From: Acanthosepion lycidas
Taxonomy: Eukaryota > Mollusca > Cephalopoda > Sepiida > Sepiidae
DNA length: 64,000 nucleotides
Assembly: GCA_963932145.1 (NCBI GenBank)
Contig: OZ010600.1
Span: forward strand, 45,717,307 to 45,781,306
Direction: 5' to 3'
How positions within the stretch are numbered: the first letter of the stretch is position 1; every line of letters starts with the position of its first letter. Positions 44,200-56,179 of this stretch are shown here, in pieces. A model generated the notes under the pieces. It did not search any database and was not told where the DNA came from. It saw only the letters and a program-made list of their open reading frames with translations. Made by a program: the position numbers and the translations under genes.

Positions 44200-45225
44200 A
44201 CTTGATGTGGGGCAAAGATGAAAAGGAAATGGAAAGATGACAAAATGTAAAAAAAGAAACCGCGAAAAAGAAGAGGAGATTTGAAGACGAAAAAATTATA
44301 AATTCATGACGAGAATGGGAATGAATTGAAATAAAATAGAAAGAAAGAAAATAAAAAAGAAAGTGGGGAAAAGAAGTAATGTAAGAAAACAAAAATGAGA
44401 AAGGAGTTAAGTCAAGAAGAAAAATTAAAGAAAGTTTGGAGAAGTAAAGGTAAAAAAAGGAAGGGAACTAATTATGCAAACGAAAAAAGAGTGTTGAAAG
44501 ATTAAAAATATTTGACTGGTACGAAAATAAAAAAAGAAAGCAAAAAGAAAACAATGCACAAGGATAAGGAATAGTAAAGAATGTAAGTACAATTGAGAAA
44601 AAGAAAGAATGCCTATTAAGTATGAATGAAGTAAAAGAGAAAGACTATAAAATATAAAAGAGAAAGAAAGACAACGAAAGATAGAAAATGAAAAAGAAAG
44701 AAAAGATTACAAAAAAATTGAAATAATAAAAAAAGACCACAAAAATAAAAAAGGAAAGCAAAAACGATAAGAAAAGTGAAAAAAATATTATAAAATATAA
44801 AAGAGAAGAAAGAACACAAAGGATAAAGGAGGAAAAGAAAGAAATGAAAAGAAAAATCAAATAAATAAGAATAAAACTACAAAATATAATGAAGAAGAAA
44901 GAAAGAAAAAGAAACATTACAAAACAAAGAAAGAAAGAAGGAAAGAATAAAGGAAAACGCTACAAAAAGGTAAAAAGAAAACCATTAAAATATAAAATGA
45001 TAGAAGAAAGCAAGATATAAAGATAGAAGAAAGATGGAAAACGAAGACGAAAAAAGAAATCCTGTATAAGCGTAATATTGGAAAAACAAAGAAAGAAGAA
45101 TAATAACAGATAGAGGAAAAGGAAAAAAGAAAGAAATCAAATGCCAAAAACGGAAAATAAACCAAAATAGAGACTAAGAATTAAAATAAAGAAAGGAAAC
45201 AAACAAGTAAGAAAGAAATGATGGA
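44200..45225. repeat. ~1-kb purine-rich strand-asymmetric tract
   Basis: Degenerate GAAA/AAAG words on the plus strand, third tract of this type in the window. The Phe/Leu/Ser-rich minus frames are translations of it. Confidence 0.85.
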
Positions 45226-47879
45226 TGCACATTTGCATTCTGTGTTTGTCGGTGTCATGTTCAACCAACTTTACGTCTCGTTTTGAGTCTTCGCACCGAC
45301 GGAAGTTATGCCAGATACTTCCGGCTCGACAGGCCACCCAAGACACTTTTATTAAGCCTGCCAAGAAAACGTGGTTTGGGGTTTTCCTCCGAATAACAAG
45401 ATTAATTTCTGTTAGCTTTGCAAACACCAATTAAGGACGAAATTCAAATGAGGCAACACGCTTCCTTTCCTTGTCTCACACATGAATTTTTATCTTTATT
45501 TTTTCGATTGTATCTGTTTGTCTTGGATTATTTTATTTATTTGCTTATTTTCCTTCGAGAGACTGCCAAAGAAAGACATGCCTCTGTTTTGTTCTCAGCT
45601 ACATTAGAAACGACAAAAGAGACGTTTTGTTTGCTATGGAATCATTGTTTGTTGCTTCTAAAAATAAGACTCATTATTTTGAATTCATTTACTTTAAAGT
45701 TTATTGCTTCGCTAAGACTTTCAATAGAATTTATTTAAGAAAGTAAGCATGATACTTAGGTTTAGTAAGGTACAAGGCTATGAGCAATAAACAAACAAAG
45801 GTTTTGACGATCCAATATTCTGCTGACTTTGAAAATTAGCTCTCAAAGTAATTCAGCCACGAAATAAACCTTTAATATATTTTGTAGGAAGTGACAAATA
45901 TATAGTTCATTATAAAATCAATATTTATAATTTTTTAAACAAATATTGTTATTCGACGATTTCTTTTTACTAATATCCTCATCATAGTTTTATCCAACAG
46001 TTTTGGCTTTTATACTGTAGATCTTTCTTTATTATTTGTTATCTTTACAGAAGTTGGCTAATCTTTGATTATTGCTAAATTTCAAATTGTATAGGTGATA
46101 CATAGTAACTAGTTGAAGATTGGCGCTATTCAATTTTACTCAAACCTATTACTATGTGCAACTGGGCCAAATATGTGTTCTCAATAAGGCTTAATTCCCT
46201 TTTATTTTTATCGTCTCTGTTGATGTGATTAATTACTTTTAATTCACATAATTAATTCAAATTTTGTATCTTTATTGAATTTTATTTATTAAGTGTACTT
46301 CTTAGGTGGAATTTGTTTTTGATTATTTTGATCGCATTTAATTTTTAAAAAATAGTCTTGATGAAATTGATGTCATTTCTATTCATAAGTAGTTTTAAAA
46401 GAGAAGATGTATCATTGTTCCATTTCGAAATTGATAAAGAAAGAATTTCCTTGCGCTCGATTCATCAGAATCCGATTTTTTAAAAAGAAAAATGTTAGAA
46501 ATGAAAATACACAAAGACTGGGACAAAAAGTAAGCAGAATTCTATTGGTATATTCTTGTAAGTGTTGTCTCTTCAGTCTTATCATGAAATCAGGATAAGT
46601 GTTAAAATCGCCGAACGTTTAGAAAATTTCGCAAAGATCGTTCACTGACAATTTAAATTGAAAAGTCAAAGTTACGCCTCCTGCAATTCATTTCCTGCAT
46701 CTCATTATGACAAGAAATAAATTCATTATTTTTTTTTTCTATTTTTAGTTTGGATGATTTAATGACTTTAGATTCATTTATAATTCTGAAAACAACGTAA
46801 TTTTAATTTATAAAATCTTTAAACACTATTAGATTCCCGTAAGAGTTTCCAAAATATTTTATTCGTAACGTCTTTCGTAAGTTAAGAAATTTTATTTTCC
46901 GCGCTTTTCTACGATCAGTGCTCTAACTTCCAGCTAAATTGTGTATGTCATCGTAAAAGAACGATTCTGGATTCGATTCGGATAAACTTTGAAACTGCTC
47001 ACCAACCAATAAAGCAAAACGTGATGAATTAAATTTGATAGTCATCGGGAATAAACTGCAGAAGAACCTCCCATGCTATCTCCATAATCGTTTGCTGTGT
47101 CATATTTGCAATATGAAGACAAACGTTGTCATTCAATAACATTTTTGATCAACTTTCTTGCCCAGAAAACGTTACTTTCTCTATTCCAATGCGTCATTCA
47201 AATGTATTGATTGATTCAATAAGAGAAAACGAATGCTGATTCGTTGTCGACGAAACCACTTGCCTGATCGCGCAATTAAATATTTTAATGAATTATATCA
47301 ACCTAAATGATCGTATTCTATAATTTAAAAAATCAAAACCAAAATCCTTTTAATAAGAATAGAAGAATAAAAGAAATAGATAAACTATAATATGTAATAA
47401 TATTTTCTTTGATTTCTACGCCATGTCTTGGTATACAGAAACTTTAAAAAGTCACTGGAGGTGAACCAACTACTTCTTTAACTTTATATATAAAAATGTG
47501 AACAAATTATTAAAGTTTAAAATTTTAATCAGTTGAATTTTCTCTCATATGTTTTTAATTAAAAATAAGACTTTTAATTTTATTCAAGTAAAGTGAAACA
47601 TTCTTGCCTATTAGTAATAATGGATGTCATAAAGTTCTTCCGATTATTTGGATAAAACATTCTCAGTTTTATTAATAGTGTTTTTCTATTTTATTTTTAT
47701 TTCTTGTTTACATTTAATATATTACGATTTAATAGACATACGTTATTTGAATTCCTTAGATGTTATTATTTATTTTTACAAGTTTTTCTTGATAGCAAGA
47801 TAGTAAAAGATAACAAAATTATTATTTTTGTCGAAATGCCGAGGTCCTTTTTATATTCTACTATTTTATTACTTTATTA
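45226..47879. other. Long AT-rich region, nothing recognised
   Basis: Overlapping frames near 45,137-45,434 on both strands lie in a GC-richer patch (45,230-45,430) but match nothing I know. From 45.5 to 47.9 kb no coding, SINE or TIR signal was found. Confidence 0.5.
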
Positions 47880-47965
47880 AGTAAACGGCATGGAACAGAA
47901 GAGTAAAGAAGTAGCCTACAATGAGATTTGAACTCGTATCTCGTAACATTTGGAGCCTGTCTGAT
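47880..47965 (-). mobile_element. Possible tRNA-derived SINE fragment
   Basis: The minus strand reads GATACGAGTTCAAATCTCAT, a B-box context, followed by GTAGGCTACTTCTTTACTCT. This resembles the junction between tRNA head and body in cephalopod SINEs. No A-box was located. Confidence 0.35.
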
Positions 47966-48103
47966 ATTAAAGATGAACAAGATGAAGGAAAAAGGCTAGA
48001 AAAAATTAGTGACAATGTTTCATCTAAGAAATTCGGACAACTAAAGATTAATTCCTTGTCTTTTTTTCTTTTTACAGCAACAACAAAAATAATCATTCCG
48101 TGA

Positions 48104-48448
48104 AATTTAATTTGAAAAGATTCGATAATTTTTCGTAATTCTGAGAATATATGTTAATTAAATTAATTAGATTAAGGCGACAAATTAAATTAAAAGTAAA
48201 AAGAAAAAAATGTGTCGGGGAAAATCTTCCAAGAGACTATATTATAGATTCCCTGAGGCGTTGAGCAATGATTGCCACGATCACTCATCAAACGAATGCA
48301 AAAGAAAAGAAATTTTAAAAGATAAATTAAAAAGAACAAAAAACCTTCTTTCACTTTTACGTGCAGAATGACAGACAGATACACGCACAGGCATGTACAA
48401 GTCCAGAATGTAAAGCTAGCGGTACAATTTTAACATAACTTCAATGAA

Positions 48449-48450
<2 letters not shown>
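48104..48450. other. AT-rich DNA, nothing recognised
   Basis: No feature identified. Confidence 0.5.

Positions 48451-48522
<72 letters not shown>
48451..48522. repeat. (CT)n(TA)n microsatellite
   Basis: CT for about 22 bp, then TA. Confidence 0.95.
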
Positions 48523-48524
<2 letters not shown>

Positions 48525-48680
48525 TGGATCATAGAATGATAGAATAAATTTAAAAAAAACCTCCTACATAACGCGTTTATTCTTTAGAAGGAACGACTTG
48601 TGCATAACAATGATTTTATTGATGAATATATATACATGGAGTGAGGAAGAAATATAAGAAACACCGTTTACAATTTTACA

Positions 48681-48797
48681 GCTTTCGGCCACATCACGAT
48701 GCAACACCTATTCCTGTAGGATCACTGAAGTTCAGCAACGTCGAGCTTGGTCAGTGCCTAGATTAGTGACTGCTTGGGAATATCAGGTGCTGCAAGC
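48681..48797 (+). pseudogene. 5S rRNA-derived segment, full length, diverged
   Basis: The 117-bp segment follows animal 5S rRNA from the 5' CGGCCA region to the 3' CAGGTGCTG...AGC end. The clearest blocks are GATCACTGAAGTTCAGCAAC (A-box of the 5S internal promoter), GCTTGGTCAGT (intermediate element) and GTGACTGCTTGGGAAT with CAGGTGCTG (C-box and 3' part). By eye about three quarters of positions agree. It runs without a gap into a tRNA-like region, so it is better read as a SINE head than as a 5S gene copy. Confidence 0.85.
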
Positions 48798-49035
48798 AAG
48801 ACGGTGCGATTGGTGTAAAGGTTAACAGCTCCAAATTGGAAATCAAAGAGTCGAGTTCCAGTTCTCGTTCGGCCCGTTATCTTCACTTTCGTGCAAATTG
48901 GGAAAGGCATGAATCCACCTTTTCCCCACCTCTCGTTATTGCTTAATTAGTAAGACTTGTATCACTAAATAATTATTACCTCCTTCAAATTTTTACAATA
49001 TAAAAATATTTCCTGGCTTTAAATAACCTACAAAG
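48681..49035 (+). mobile_element. Composite 5S rRNA-tRNA SINE
   Basis: The order is the 5S-like head (48,681-48,797), then a tRNA-like part with A-box-like TTGGTGTAAAGGTTAACAGC (48,810-48,829) and B-box-like TCGAGTTCCAGTTCTCG (48,851-48,867), then a body shared with 29,830-29,995 (TTCACTTTCGTGCAAATTG, CTTAATTAGTAAGACTTGTA, CCTGGCTTTAAATAACCT). Composite 5S-tRNA heads are known from the Deu-type AmnSINE1. It should be transcribed by RNA polymerase III from internal promoters and mobilised by a LINE. No target duplication could be fixed. Confidence 0.75.
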
Positions 49036-49157
49036 GGTTGATAAGACGTAGAAAACAATTCACGGTGAATCAGCAATTTTACATAAAAAAAATACTAAAA
49101 ATACAAGGACGCTTAGTTTTAAATTTAAATCTTAACAATTTCGGCTTTCGGTTTTTT

Positions 49158-49480
49158 ATTCAGATGCATAATTTAGCCGACCTCATTCAGCTTTCTATCA
49201 CTTGTCTTTATGTGTTGTATCCCTTCATGACGTTGGCGATTATAGCTCTGTACAATTTCCTGACCTTTATAGCTGTTAATAAAGTTTGTCTTTTTGTTAT
49301 CTCTCCTAAATCATGTTCTGCCATCCATTTATTCAAGTTTTCTAGCTATGTTATGCGTTGTTTTTACCTGTCCCTCTTTCTTTAAATCTGTCCTGTGAGT
49401 ATCAGATTTTCCAAGCCCTCTTTCCTCATTATGTACCCTCGAAATTTCAATTGTCTTTTTCTGCTGTTAAGTATAAATGT
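49158..49480 (-). pseudogene. LINE ORF2 C-terminal end plus 3' UTR
   Basis: The minus strand reads NSRKRQLKFRGYIMRKEGLE, NLILTGQI, a stop, then RKRDR, and further LENLNKWMAEHDLGEITKRQ and LYRAIIANVMKGYNT with a stop near 49,217. This matches the (GH)IMRxEGLENLxLTGKI and WRAMIANVLKG ends of invertebrate LINEs. The 3' UTR word GATAGAAAGCTGAA recurs on the plus strand at 50,149, so a second 3' end of the same LINE lies there in inverted orientation. It directly adjoins a PLE relic. Confidence 0.75.
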
Positions 49481-49489
49481 CCTTTTTGT

Positions 49490-50135
49490 TTCCATTTTCT
49501 CTAAAACTTTGTCGTTGTTCACATATTCGTATTTATTTCTCTTTCAATCAGAACCGAATTTTTCAGACGAAATTATGTTGAGACTTATTACAGTGGAAAA
49601 TTAATTCACCGTCTGAATTGTTTTGTAAAAGATCTCCTTTGTGTTCATGTAATGTTTTGTCTAATTTCATAGACGTTTTACATGCGCATTTCTCAGGATA
49701 TTTTTGCATTCCGTTTTGTAAATTCTTTTAATGTTGCTATAATTTCGTTTTTTGTTAATTAAATCACTTATTCTTTTTAAGTAGTTGTAACAATTTTTAT
49801 ATTAATTTTGGATAATTTCTTTTCAATTGCAGTCTTTATTGATAGTTAATATTATGTACCTGGTTTTACTGAGATTATGTTATTTTCTTTTTTATTTCGG
49901 TAGATTTTATAAGCTTCCTTTACGTTATGTATGAAATAATTCGGATATTGGAAGAGTTTAAAAGTATATTAGTGAATTTTTTTCATCATGCAAATATATT
50001 GGATTTTATTTTGTTATTGGGGTCACTTTTGTTTGTGGATTTTGGATAGACATTCAGGTTTAAATCATTTTCAGCCAGATTAAACATGATATCAAGGAAA
50101 GGATATTTAAAAACAATAACTGTAATAATAAAACT
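49490..50135 (-). pseudogene. Penelope-like element relic, distinct family
   Basis: The minus strand reads KYPFLDIMFNLAENDLNLNV and YPKSTNKSDPNNKIKSNI, the post-catalytic RT block (FLDV...VYRKPTxKSD). Later blocks are YPNYFIHNVKEAYKIYRNKK and, near the end, EHKGDLLQNNSDGELIFHC with KSQHNF. The last is the GIY-YIG C-terminal part (EHKxDL...NAIFxH). Lesions are numerous. The wording differs from copies 1-3, so it is another PLE lineage. Confidence 0.7.
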
Positions 50136-50414
50136 GAGAACAAAAGCGATAGAAAGCTGAACAAGATCGGCTAGGTTATACATCTAGATACACATGACTT
50201 CAAAAATTAAAAATAGATGGGACAAGGACAAAAATTGCCCAGAGTCTCTGCGACCACTGTCACGTTGGCATCAATATTCGGTTCTGACTGAAAGAGAAAC
50301 AAATGCGAACATGTGAACAGCGAAAATTGAAATAAAAAGGGCATTTGACAGTTGAAATTTCTAGGGCACATGGGAGTTTAGAAAAAATCAACCCAGATTT
50401 AAGCACTAGTATTA

Positions 50415-50720
50415 ATGCAGCTTTCGCCTGCTATCCGCTAGCTGCTGTTACTATAAAATTACACGTATACATAAAACTACGTAAATACCTGACATGCTCA
50501 TTCTCATATTTAGACTCATTCAGTTTCTTCTATACTAACGCAGTTGATTTGGTTGTATTGTAAAGAAGACAAACAAAAATATTTTTGGTATGAAGTTGTT
50601 TCGCAAATAATCTTTGGAATTATTTTTTTTTAATTTGAAAGAAAACTAATCCTCAATAATAAAAATTTATTTAAATTTGTAGAATCGTGTTGAAGATCGT
50701 TTATTTCTTCGGTTTATCTT
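50415..50720 (+). repeat. Dispersed repeat, copy 2 (partner at 39,960-40,270)
   Basis: AAAATTACACG, TTTGGTTGTATTGTAAAGAA, CAAAAATATTTTTGG and GAAGTTGTTT occur in the same order as in copy 1, followed by a similar AATAATAAA-rich end. Confidence 0.7.
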
Positions 50721-50818
50721 TCCTCTATATATAATTTTGTGAATAAAACTTAACACCTGACCACGAACAACCACTTTTTTCTGATTTTCAATACATTTTT
50801 ATAGTAAAATCCTTAGTA

Positions 50819-50819
<1 letters not shown>

Positions 50820-50885
<66 letters not shown>

Positions 50886-50911
50886 TATATATGTATATAT
50901 ATATATATCTA
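50820..50911. repeat. (CA)n(TA)n microsatellite
   Basis: About 64 bp of CA then TA words. Confidence 0.95.
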
Positions 50912-51829
50912 TACGCTGGGAATAACTTTTGCATGAAAAAAAGTTTCAAATTCCCTAAGTTAATACAATGGCACACATATTCTCCAGATATTAATCCAAT
51001 AGATACTGCTGAAACTCATGTAATATATTACTCATATAAATATGGATATATTTAGAAAATTTATATGGATATCTGATGGTTAATACTAGTTTCGTGAAAC
51101 CATTGGTTTGCATAATAAATTCTGGCTTCTGTAAACAATTAATTTACTATAATATATAATATCAAAATATATAGAGATATTAATATATTTATAGTATATG
51201 GAAACCCGAAAATTAATGTTGAAAAATGCACTTACTTTATGCAACCAATATTATTATAATCAGGGTTCACAAATAATTCGTTTCCTAAGATTTTTGTGTT
51301 TCTAAACTGAAAATCTCTAAATATTTTTGGCGATGTAGTATACTTGAATAAATATGCGAAATTGTGAGTAATTAATTAAGGTTTGAGAAATTTAAGCTTG
51401 TAAAACAACAAATGACCTTGGCCAAAAGTTCGTTGAAAAAATAATTTCTGCGAACTAAAACGATCGCCTCTATAACCGAAGAGACTAATAGTTAGATTTT
51501 ATTAAACTTGTAAGTTTTATGATTAATAATTTCTATTTTAAGGAGAGGAAATAGTCTTAATCATTTTTGGGGGTGAACGTTCAAATTTTTGTAGCAGACG
51601 ATAAACATTGTTGTTTGAAATTTCAAAGACTACAGCATATTTCACATGACCTCACTGATTTGTTAATATATACGAATATAGAAATTCAAATCTGGAGCTT
51701 ACAAAAACACAGAAATGAGTAAAATTTTCTGTGTGAGCTAGTGTTAGTATAGAATTGCTTTTTTTTCTGATATCACTAAATCCATTGTTTTTTTTGTTTT
51801 TTTTTAATTCTTTAACGAGGTTCCACACA
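50912..51829. other. AT-rich DNA, nothing recognised
   Basis: No frame or repeat of note. Confidence 0.5.
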
Positions 51830-51851
51830 TACACAGACACACACACACACA

Positions 51852-51926
<75 letters not shown>
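51830..51926. repeat. (CA)n(TA)n microsatellite
   Basis: Imperfect CA followed by TA. Confidence 0.95.
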
Positions 51927-51927
<1 letters not shown>

Positions 51928-52440
51928 GTGTATTTTGGTAGAAAGTTTTGTTAAACAATACCGACAAAGTCTGTATAACTTTTAAAGTTTTTCAACTTTA
52001 AATAAGTAGTTTTATGTCAGAATTAATTTGATTTTCTTTTTAATCCGACTACTTTTGATTGACACTACAATCATTAATGATAATTACACGTTAATTTGTT
52101 TAAGACAAAGTCTTTGGCCAATTCCCGCGTCTCCTAGTTTGCTGGAACCAATTTGAATTCGCTCAAAGATGACGTCATATACAACAGTGAAACTAAAAAT
52201 CCAGATAAATCTCTTCTATATTTTATGCATCCTCTACACAATACTCAGATTTCATCCATTCTTTTGCTTTTAATTGATTGATGTTTTAACTTGATAATTG
52301 CTCACAGACACATGGAAGAATTACTTTAAATAACAAACATCGTAATGTAACCGAAATGTGTTAATCCAACATCGAATTATATTCTTTACTGTTGCTATTT
52401 TCGTAACATTCGGCCATATTATTGAAGAAATCATTTTTGG
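51927..52440. other. AT-rich DNA, nothing recognised
   Basis: No frame or repeat of note. Confidence 0.5.
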
Positions 52441-52449
52441 GTTATACTA

Positions 52450-52860
52450 ATTTTGACCCTTTGCTATAAGATGAGGTGACTTGCAGTACCTAAATGCTAT
52501 TGTCTTCATTGCCATACTATGTGGCATCCACCAAGCAGAAACCTTTGTCATGCCAGGTTCATTGTGCAGAATATTCTCAGCTTAATCAAAGGATCTGCTA
52601 ATAGCATTGGCTATTTGATTTATAGTCAATCACCTGTCATCCATCACTGGTGAATATGATCAATGTTTTTCTCGGTGGTGGCAGATCATGGATCATATTC
52701 AAGTCTCTTTCTCTCTTTCCCTCCTCAATTCACTTGCCCACTTTTGCACTATTGATAAAGCTGGAACGTCACCCCTAATGTAGCAACCATGTCAGCATGT
52801 TGGGGGCTAAACTCTTTTTTCTTTAGGTACCTTGATAACACCATGATGCCAAATTTTATA
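52450..52860 (-). pseudogene. mariner transposase N-terminal relic (different subfamily)
   Basis: Minus-strand pieces in shifting frames read HADMVATLG, VPALSIVQKWASELRRER, ATTEKNIDHIHQ, WMDDR, a stop, LTINQIANAISRSFD, then ENILHNEPGMTKVSAWWMPH. This is the DNA-binding half of a mariner transposase (DDRRxTxxQIA...ILHxxLGMxKVxARWVP). The catalytic half is missing. A hairpin MITE starts 29 bp beyond the N-terminal end. Confidence 0.75.
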
Positions 52861-52888
52861 CATTTTCAAGAGAAGTCGCTACTATTAA

Positions 52889-52991
52889 TTAGGTTGGTGC
52901 AAAAATAATGACGTAATAATGTCTTTTTTTGACGTTAAAAAATACGTCATAAAAAGAACATTATTACGTCATTATTTTTGCACCAACCTAA
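52889..52991. mobile_element. mariner hairpin MITE, copy 2
   Basis: The 103-bp near-palindrome has the same ends as copy 1 (TTAGGTTGGTGCAAAAA and its complement) and TGACGTAA in both arms. A TA follows the right end; the left flank reads AA, so one target base may have mutated. A small asymmetry in the centre distinguishes it from copy 1. Confidence 0.93.
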
Positions 52992-53814
52992 TAGTTACTT
53001 CTGAATTCTTTGGAAAGTCAGTTGTCAGTTTTCTTGAAAATAAACGATGCTGTTTTTAATAAGCAGAGTTGAAATTAATACATGCAAGCTCTAGTATCAT
53101 TTCTTCATAGTCAGCCAATCTTGTATTGATAGATTTTTACTATCTGTAATTCCTTAAATTCATACAACGGATCATAACCGTTTCCACTTCTCTATCTTTA
53201 TCAATTTCTTTAATGAAATGCTGGTGGAACTTTTTGCCGAAATCTCTTCTAATATACTTTTGACCTTCAGACATGAAGATATGAAATTTATATTTGTCAC
53301 TCCATATTATTTGAAATTATTTCTCCAAACTCCAATCTTTATACTTTTAGTGAATTCAATGATCCATTGCCTATTCTTCAAGAAAATGATCAGCTTTTAA
53401 CATTTTACGCATCCTATGAACCCAAATTGCTTGAGAGGATTCTTTATTGTCGTCAAACCTATTTTCAAACCATATTTTTGACTCACATTATTTCTCATAT
53501 ACACAGCACTCGTTTTCCTATTGATCATCGAATATCAGTGAGCAAACTTATTATACGTGTCATTTTTTCTCGTTGTGTTTTGATCTGAGCCTATTCAAAT
53601 AATCACCAGTTGGGTTGTAGATTCTTATGGTTTTGTAAGCAATAAATTTCAAACATCCAGTTTCAGAATCTGGTACCCATAAGCACAATCTTCAAGTTAC
53701 TTTCTTGTGAAAAACTGAGGTTTTTTTTTATCGCAACTATCTCAATTCTAATATTATAAATAACTTATAATATTAATAGTGAACCAAAAGTATTGCGCCT
53801 AATTCAAACATGTT
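52992..53814. other. AT-rich DNA, nothing recognised
   Basis: Frames of 60-73 residues (53,218-53,588) show no recognisable motif. Confidence 0.5.
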
Positions 53815-55090
53815 AGAACGAAAGTACTATGCTAAAGATTTCATTGATTTATCCGATGAAGATATCAAGTATTATGGGATATCATTACTTTGCCACAATA
53901 ATGAAAGAAGGAAAAGGTGTATAAGAATTTTGATGGCACCATAGGATCGTTCGACGGAACGTAAGTTAGCGAACTGATCGGACTTTATATTTTTCAAAAT
54001 ATAGGCAAAATTTATGATAAAAATAATAAGGGGCTGTTTGGAGACACGATGGGCCGTTATTATTTTTATCATTAATTTTGCAGAAAACTGTACAGGTAGA
54101 AAAAAGGAAGTTTTGGAAAAAAGGTTATTTATATTTTTAAGGCAGAGACGAATCTTAAGTTGTTGGAGTATCTAGACGCGAAGCAAGATTTATATCAAAA
54201 TGTAATCAGAACATGTAAAGAACCAAATACATAATTATATTATGTAAAACCCGAAAAATGTAATGAAGCAAATATGGAAAGGTATTGAACATAGACTGTC
54301 TGATAATTCTTCCAACGAGTTAATGTTCAATAAAATAAAAGATGATTACGAAATAGCGTTGACATTGGTGTGGCATAAGTTTGAGTTAAATTATAAGGGA
54401 AGAAGAACAATATGAAAAAATTAAAAAAATAAAGGAAAAAGAAATTTGGTTAAAACCACCATTTCATTTGGCAGTAAAAACAAGAATAAGCGAGAAGTTT
54501 TTCAAGCTTTCCGATAAACATTTCTCGAAGGAAGGAATTTATTCTGCACAGAATTTTCAATAGAAATAATATTAAGTTTAACTACAGCAGCATGTCTAAT
54601 TTCTGCAGCCTGTTAAAAAATAACAAGAAGACTCTATATGGAGAATCAAAACAGAAAGAAACATGTGCAATTGTAGCAGGCTCGATTTATACCCCCCCCC
54701 CTCAAAGTATTTGACTGACAATCTGATATATAAAGAAACTTTGAGATTTGAAGGGTTCTGGGACCAATATTATATTGGCTCAGTCGAGCAAAGTTATAAT
54801 CACAAGATGTTAATAGAAACGTATGAATATAAAAACAGTATCACTCTGTCGAAGTAAGTATGGGACACAAAGAATAAAGTTAAAAAAGAAAACAACGAAG
54901 ACATATCCCCTGAAATTAAATGGAACGTTTTGGAAAAAATACAGTTATAAAGCTGGATCGAGTATTTGCCATTGATGCCACGAAGCAAAATTAGCAATAA
55001 TATTGTTTAAAGAACAAAAAATTATTAAATAAAAAAAGGTTCAATAATATCGGCACACACGAACGTATTTATTATCGCGTTTCGAACCTG
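53815..55090 (+). pseudogene. RT/GIY-YIG retroelement relic, long copy
   Basis: In order, plus-strand pieces read AKDFIDLSDEDIKYYG (53,827 onward), FDGTIGSFDGT, a stop, VSELIGLYIFQNIGKIYDK (53,950-54,010), a GLFGDTMG block in place of the RT box GLYRDDGLA, ETNLKLLEYLDA (54,150), IEHRLSDNSSNELMFNKIKD (54,290-54,350), KPPFHLAVKTRISEKFFKL (54,450-54,510), a Cys-containing ETCNC, then DQYYIGSVEQSYN (YIG motif), KNSITLSK, EDISPEIKWNVLEKIQ and a final HTN-FLL-like end near 55,060. The layout, RT then Cys motif then GIY-YIG, is that of a Penelope-like type of retroelement. The RT catalytic Asp pair is lost and about ten lesions are present. Confidence 0.7.
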
Positions 55091-55477
55091 GTTATAAAAA
55101 CAAAACAAAAAAACAAACAAACAAATAGATGATGCCATAAATGATTATGAAAATTTGTGGGAAGCACCGTGTAAATAATTGATATCTACTTTGAGAGATT
55201 TACAATTTTTACACAAACAGACTGAACAGTGGACAGGACGTATTTATCAATTAAAGCTTCATTTACATATGGATTTAACATTTTAACCAGCTAATATTTA
55301 GCCTAATATTCTAGTATTCAAATTTCCCATATTAAATGCGAAAAAAATGTTTTAATTTTTCCTTTTTTTTATTTTAACTTTTTCAAGCTCTACTCAAATA
55401 AGTGGTTGTGGTTGTGTCTAACAAAGCAAAAGGTGCACTTTTTTCTTTATTTTCATTAGCCTTAAAATTTTGGCCAG

Positions 55478-55479
<2 letters not shown>
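55091..55479. other. AT-rich DNA, nothing recognised
   Basis: No feature identified. Confidence 0.5.

Positions 55480-55512
<33 letters not shown>
55480..55512. repeat. (TA)n microsatellite
   Basis: About 33 bp. Confidence 0.95.
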
Positions 55513-55515
<3 letters not shown>

Positions 55516-55829
55516 CTAGGTGTATCATTTTTTTTTTAATTTCGGAAAGTTTATAGGGAGCTTTTCGAGAGTTGCTATAAATTTTTGAAGCCTATGTAAT
55601 GCACTGTATATGATATCTCGATTATCCCAGCTCTTCTGAAGGTTTTCAAGTCCTGGTGGTCAGGTTATCTTCTATCTTGTGTTTTTAAATCTTCATAATA
55701 GATATTTTATGGTTGTGGTATTTTTTTCAAGGACTACACTTGAAATGTTTAAAGAAGTTTTAGGAAATCCGATCAGATCGGCTGTTATATTATCCGAAAC
55801 AAAGTTATAACTGAGTAATACTGATAACC
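55513..55829. other. AT-rich DNA, nothing recognised
   Basis: No feature identified. Confidence 0.5.
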
Positions 55830-55850
55830 ACACACACACACACACACATG

Positions 55851-55882
<32 letters not shown>
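55830..55882. repeat. Self-complementary (CA)n...(TG)n tract
   Basis: CA for about 20 bp, a TGTATATATG centre, then TG for about 24 bp. Confidence 0.95.
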
Positions 55883-55883
<1 letters not shown>

Positions 55884-56179
55884 CGCTACGAACAAGTTAT
55901 GAAAATCATAGCGGGCATGCTATGTAGAAGGATGAGCGAAAGCAAACGCTTTACTGAGAGAAGAAAACTATCGCTTTCACGTGGGGCTGACGAAAAGCTA
56001 ATATCAGCAGCAAAGCCATTTCCTCGTTCTTGCTAGCAATGGAGCAGGACGAGTAGTTGAATATTGATTTCAGAAAGGAAATGAAGTTTCCAGAAATCGT
56101 TAGCATAATAATAACTCAGTGGCGAGACATGTTGCTGATCTCGTAAGTCTCCAAGCAGATCATTTCTTTGAGCTCAAAA
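55883..56179. other. Unrecognised, possibly upstream part of the LINE relic
   Basis: A plus frame to 56,036 is Arg/Ser-rich and matches nothing I know. Confidence 0.3.

Noticed and set aside
48681-48797. Functional 5S rRNA gene
   Set aside because: Too many differences from animal 5S rRNA in paired regions, no T-run terminator directly after it, and direct fusion to a SINE body.
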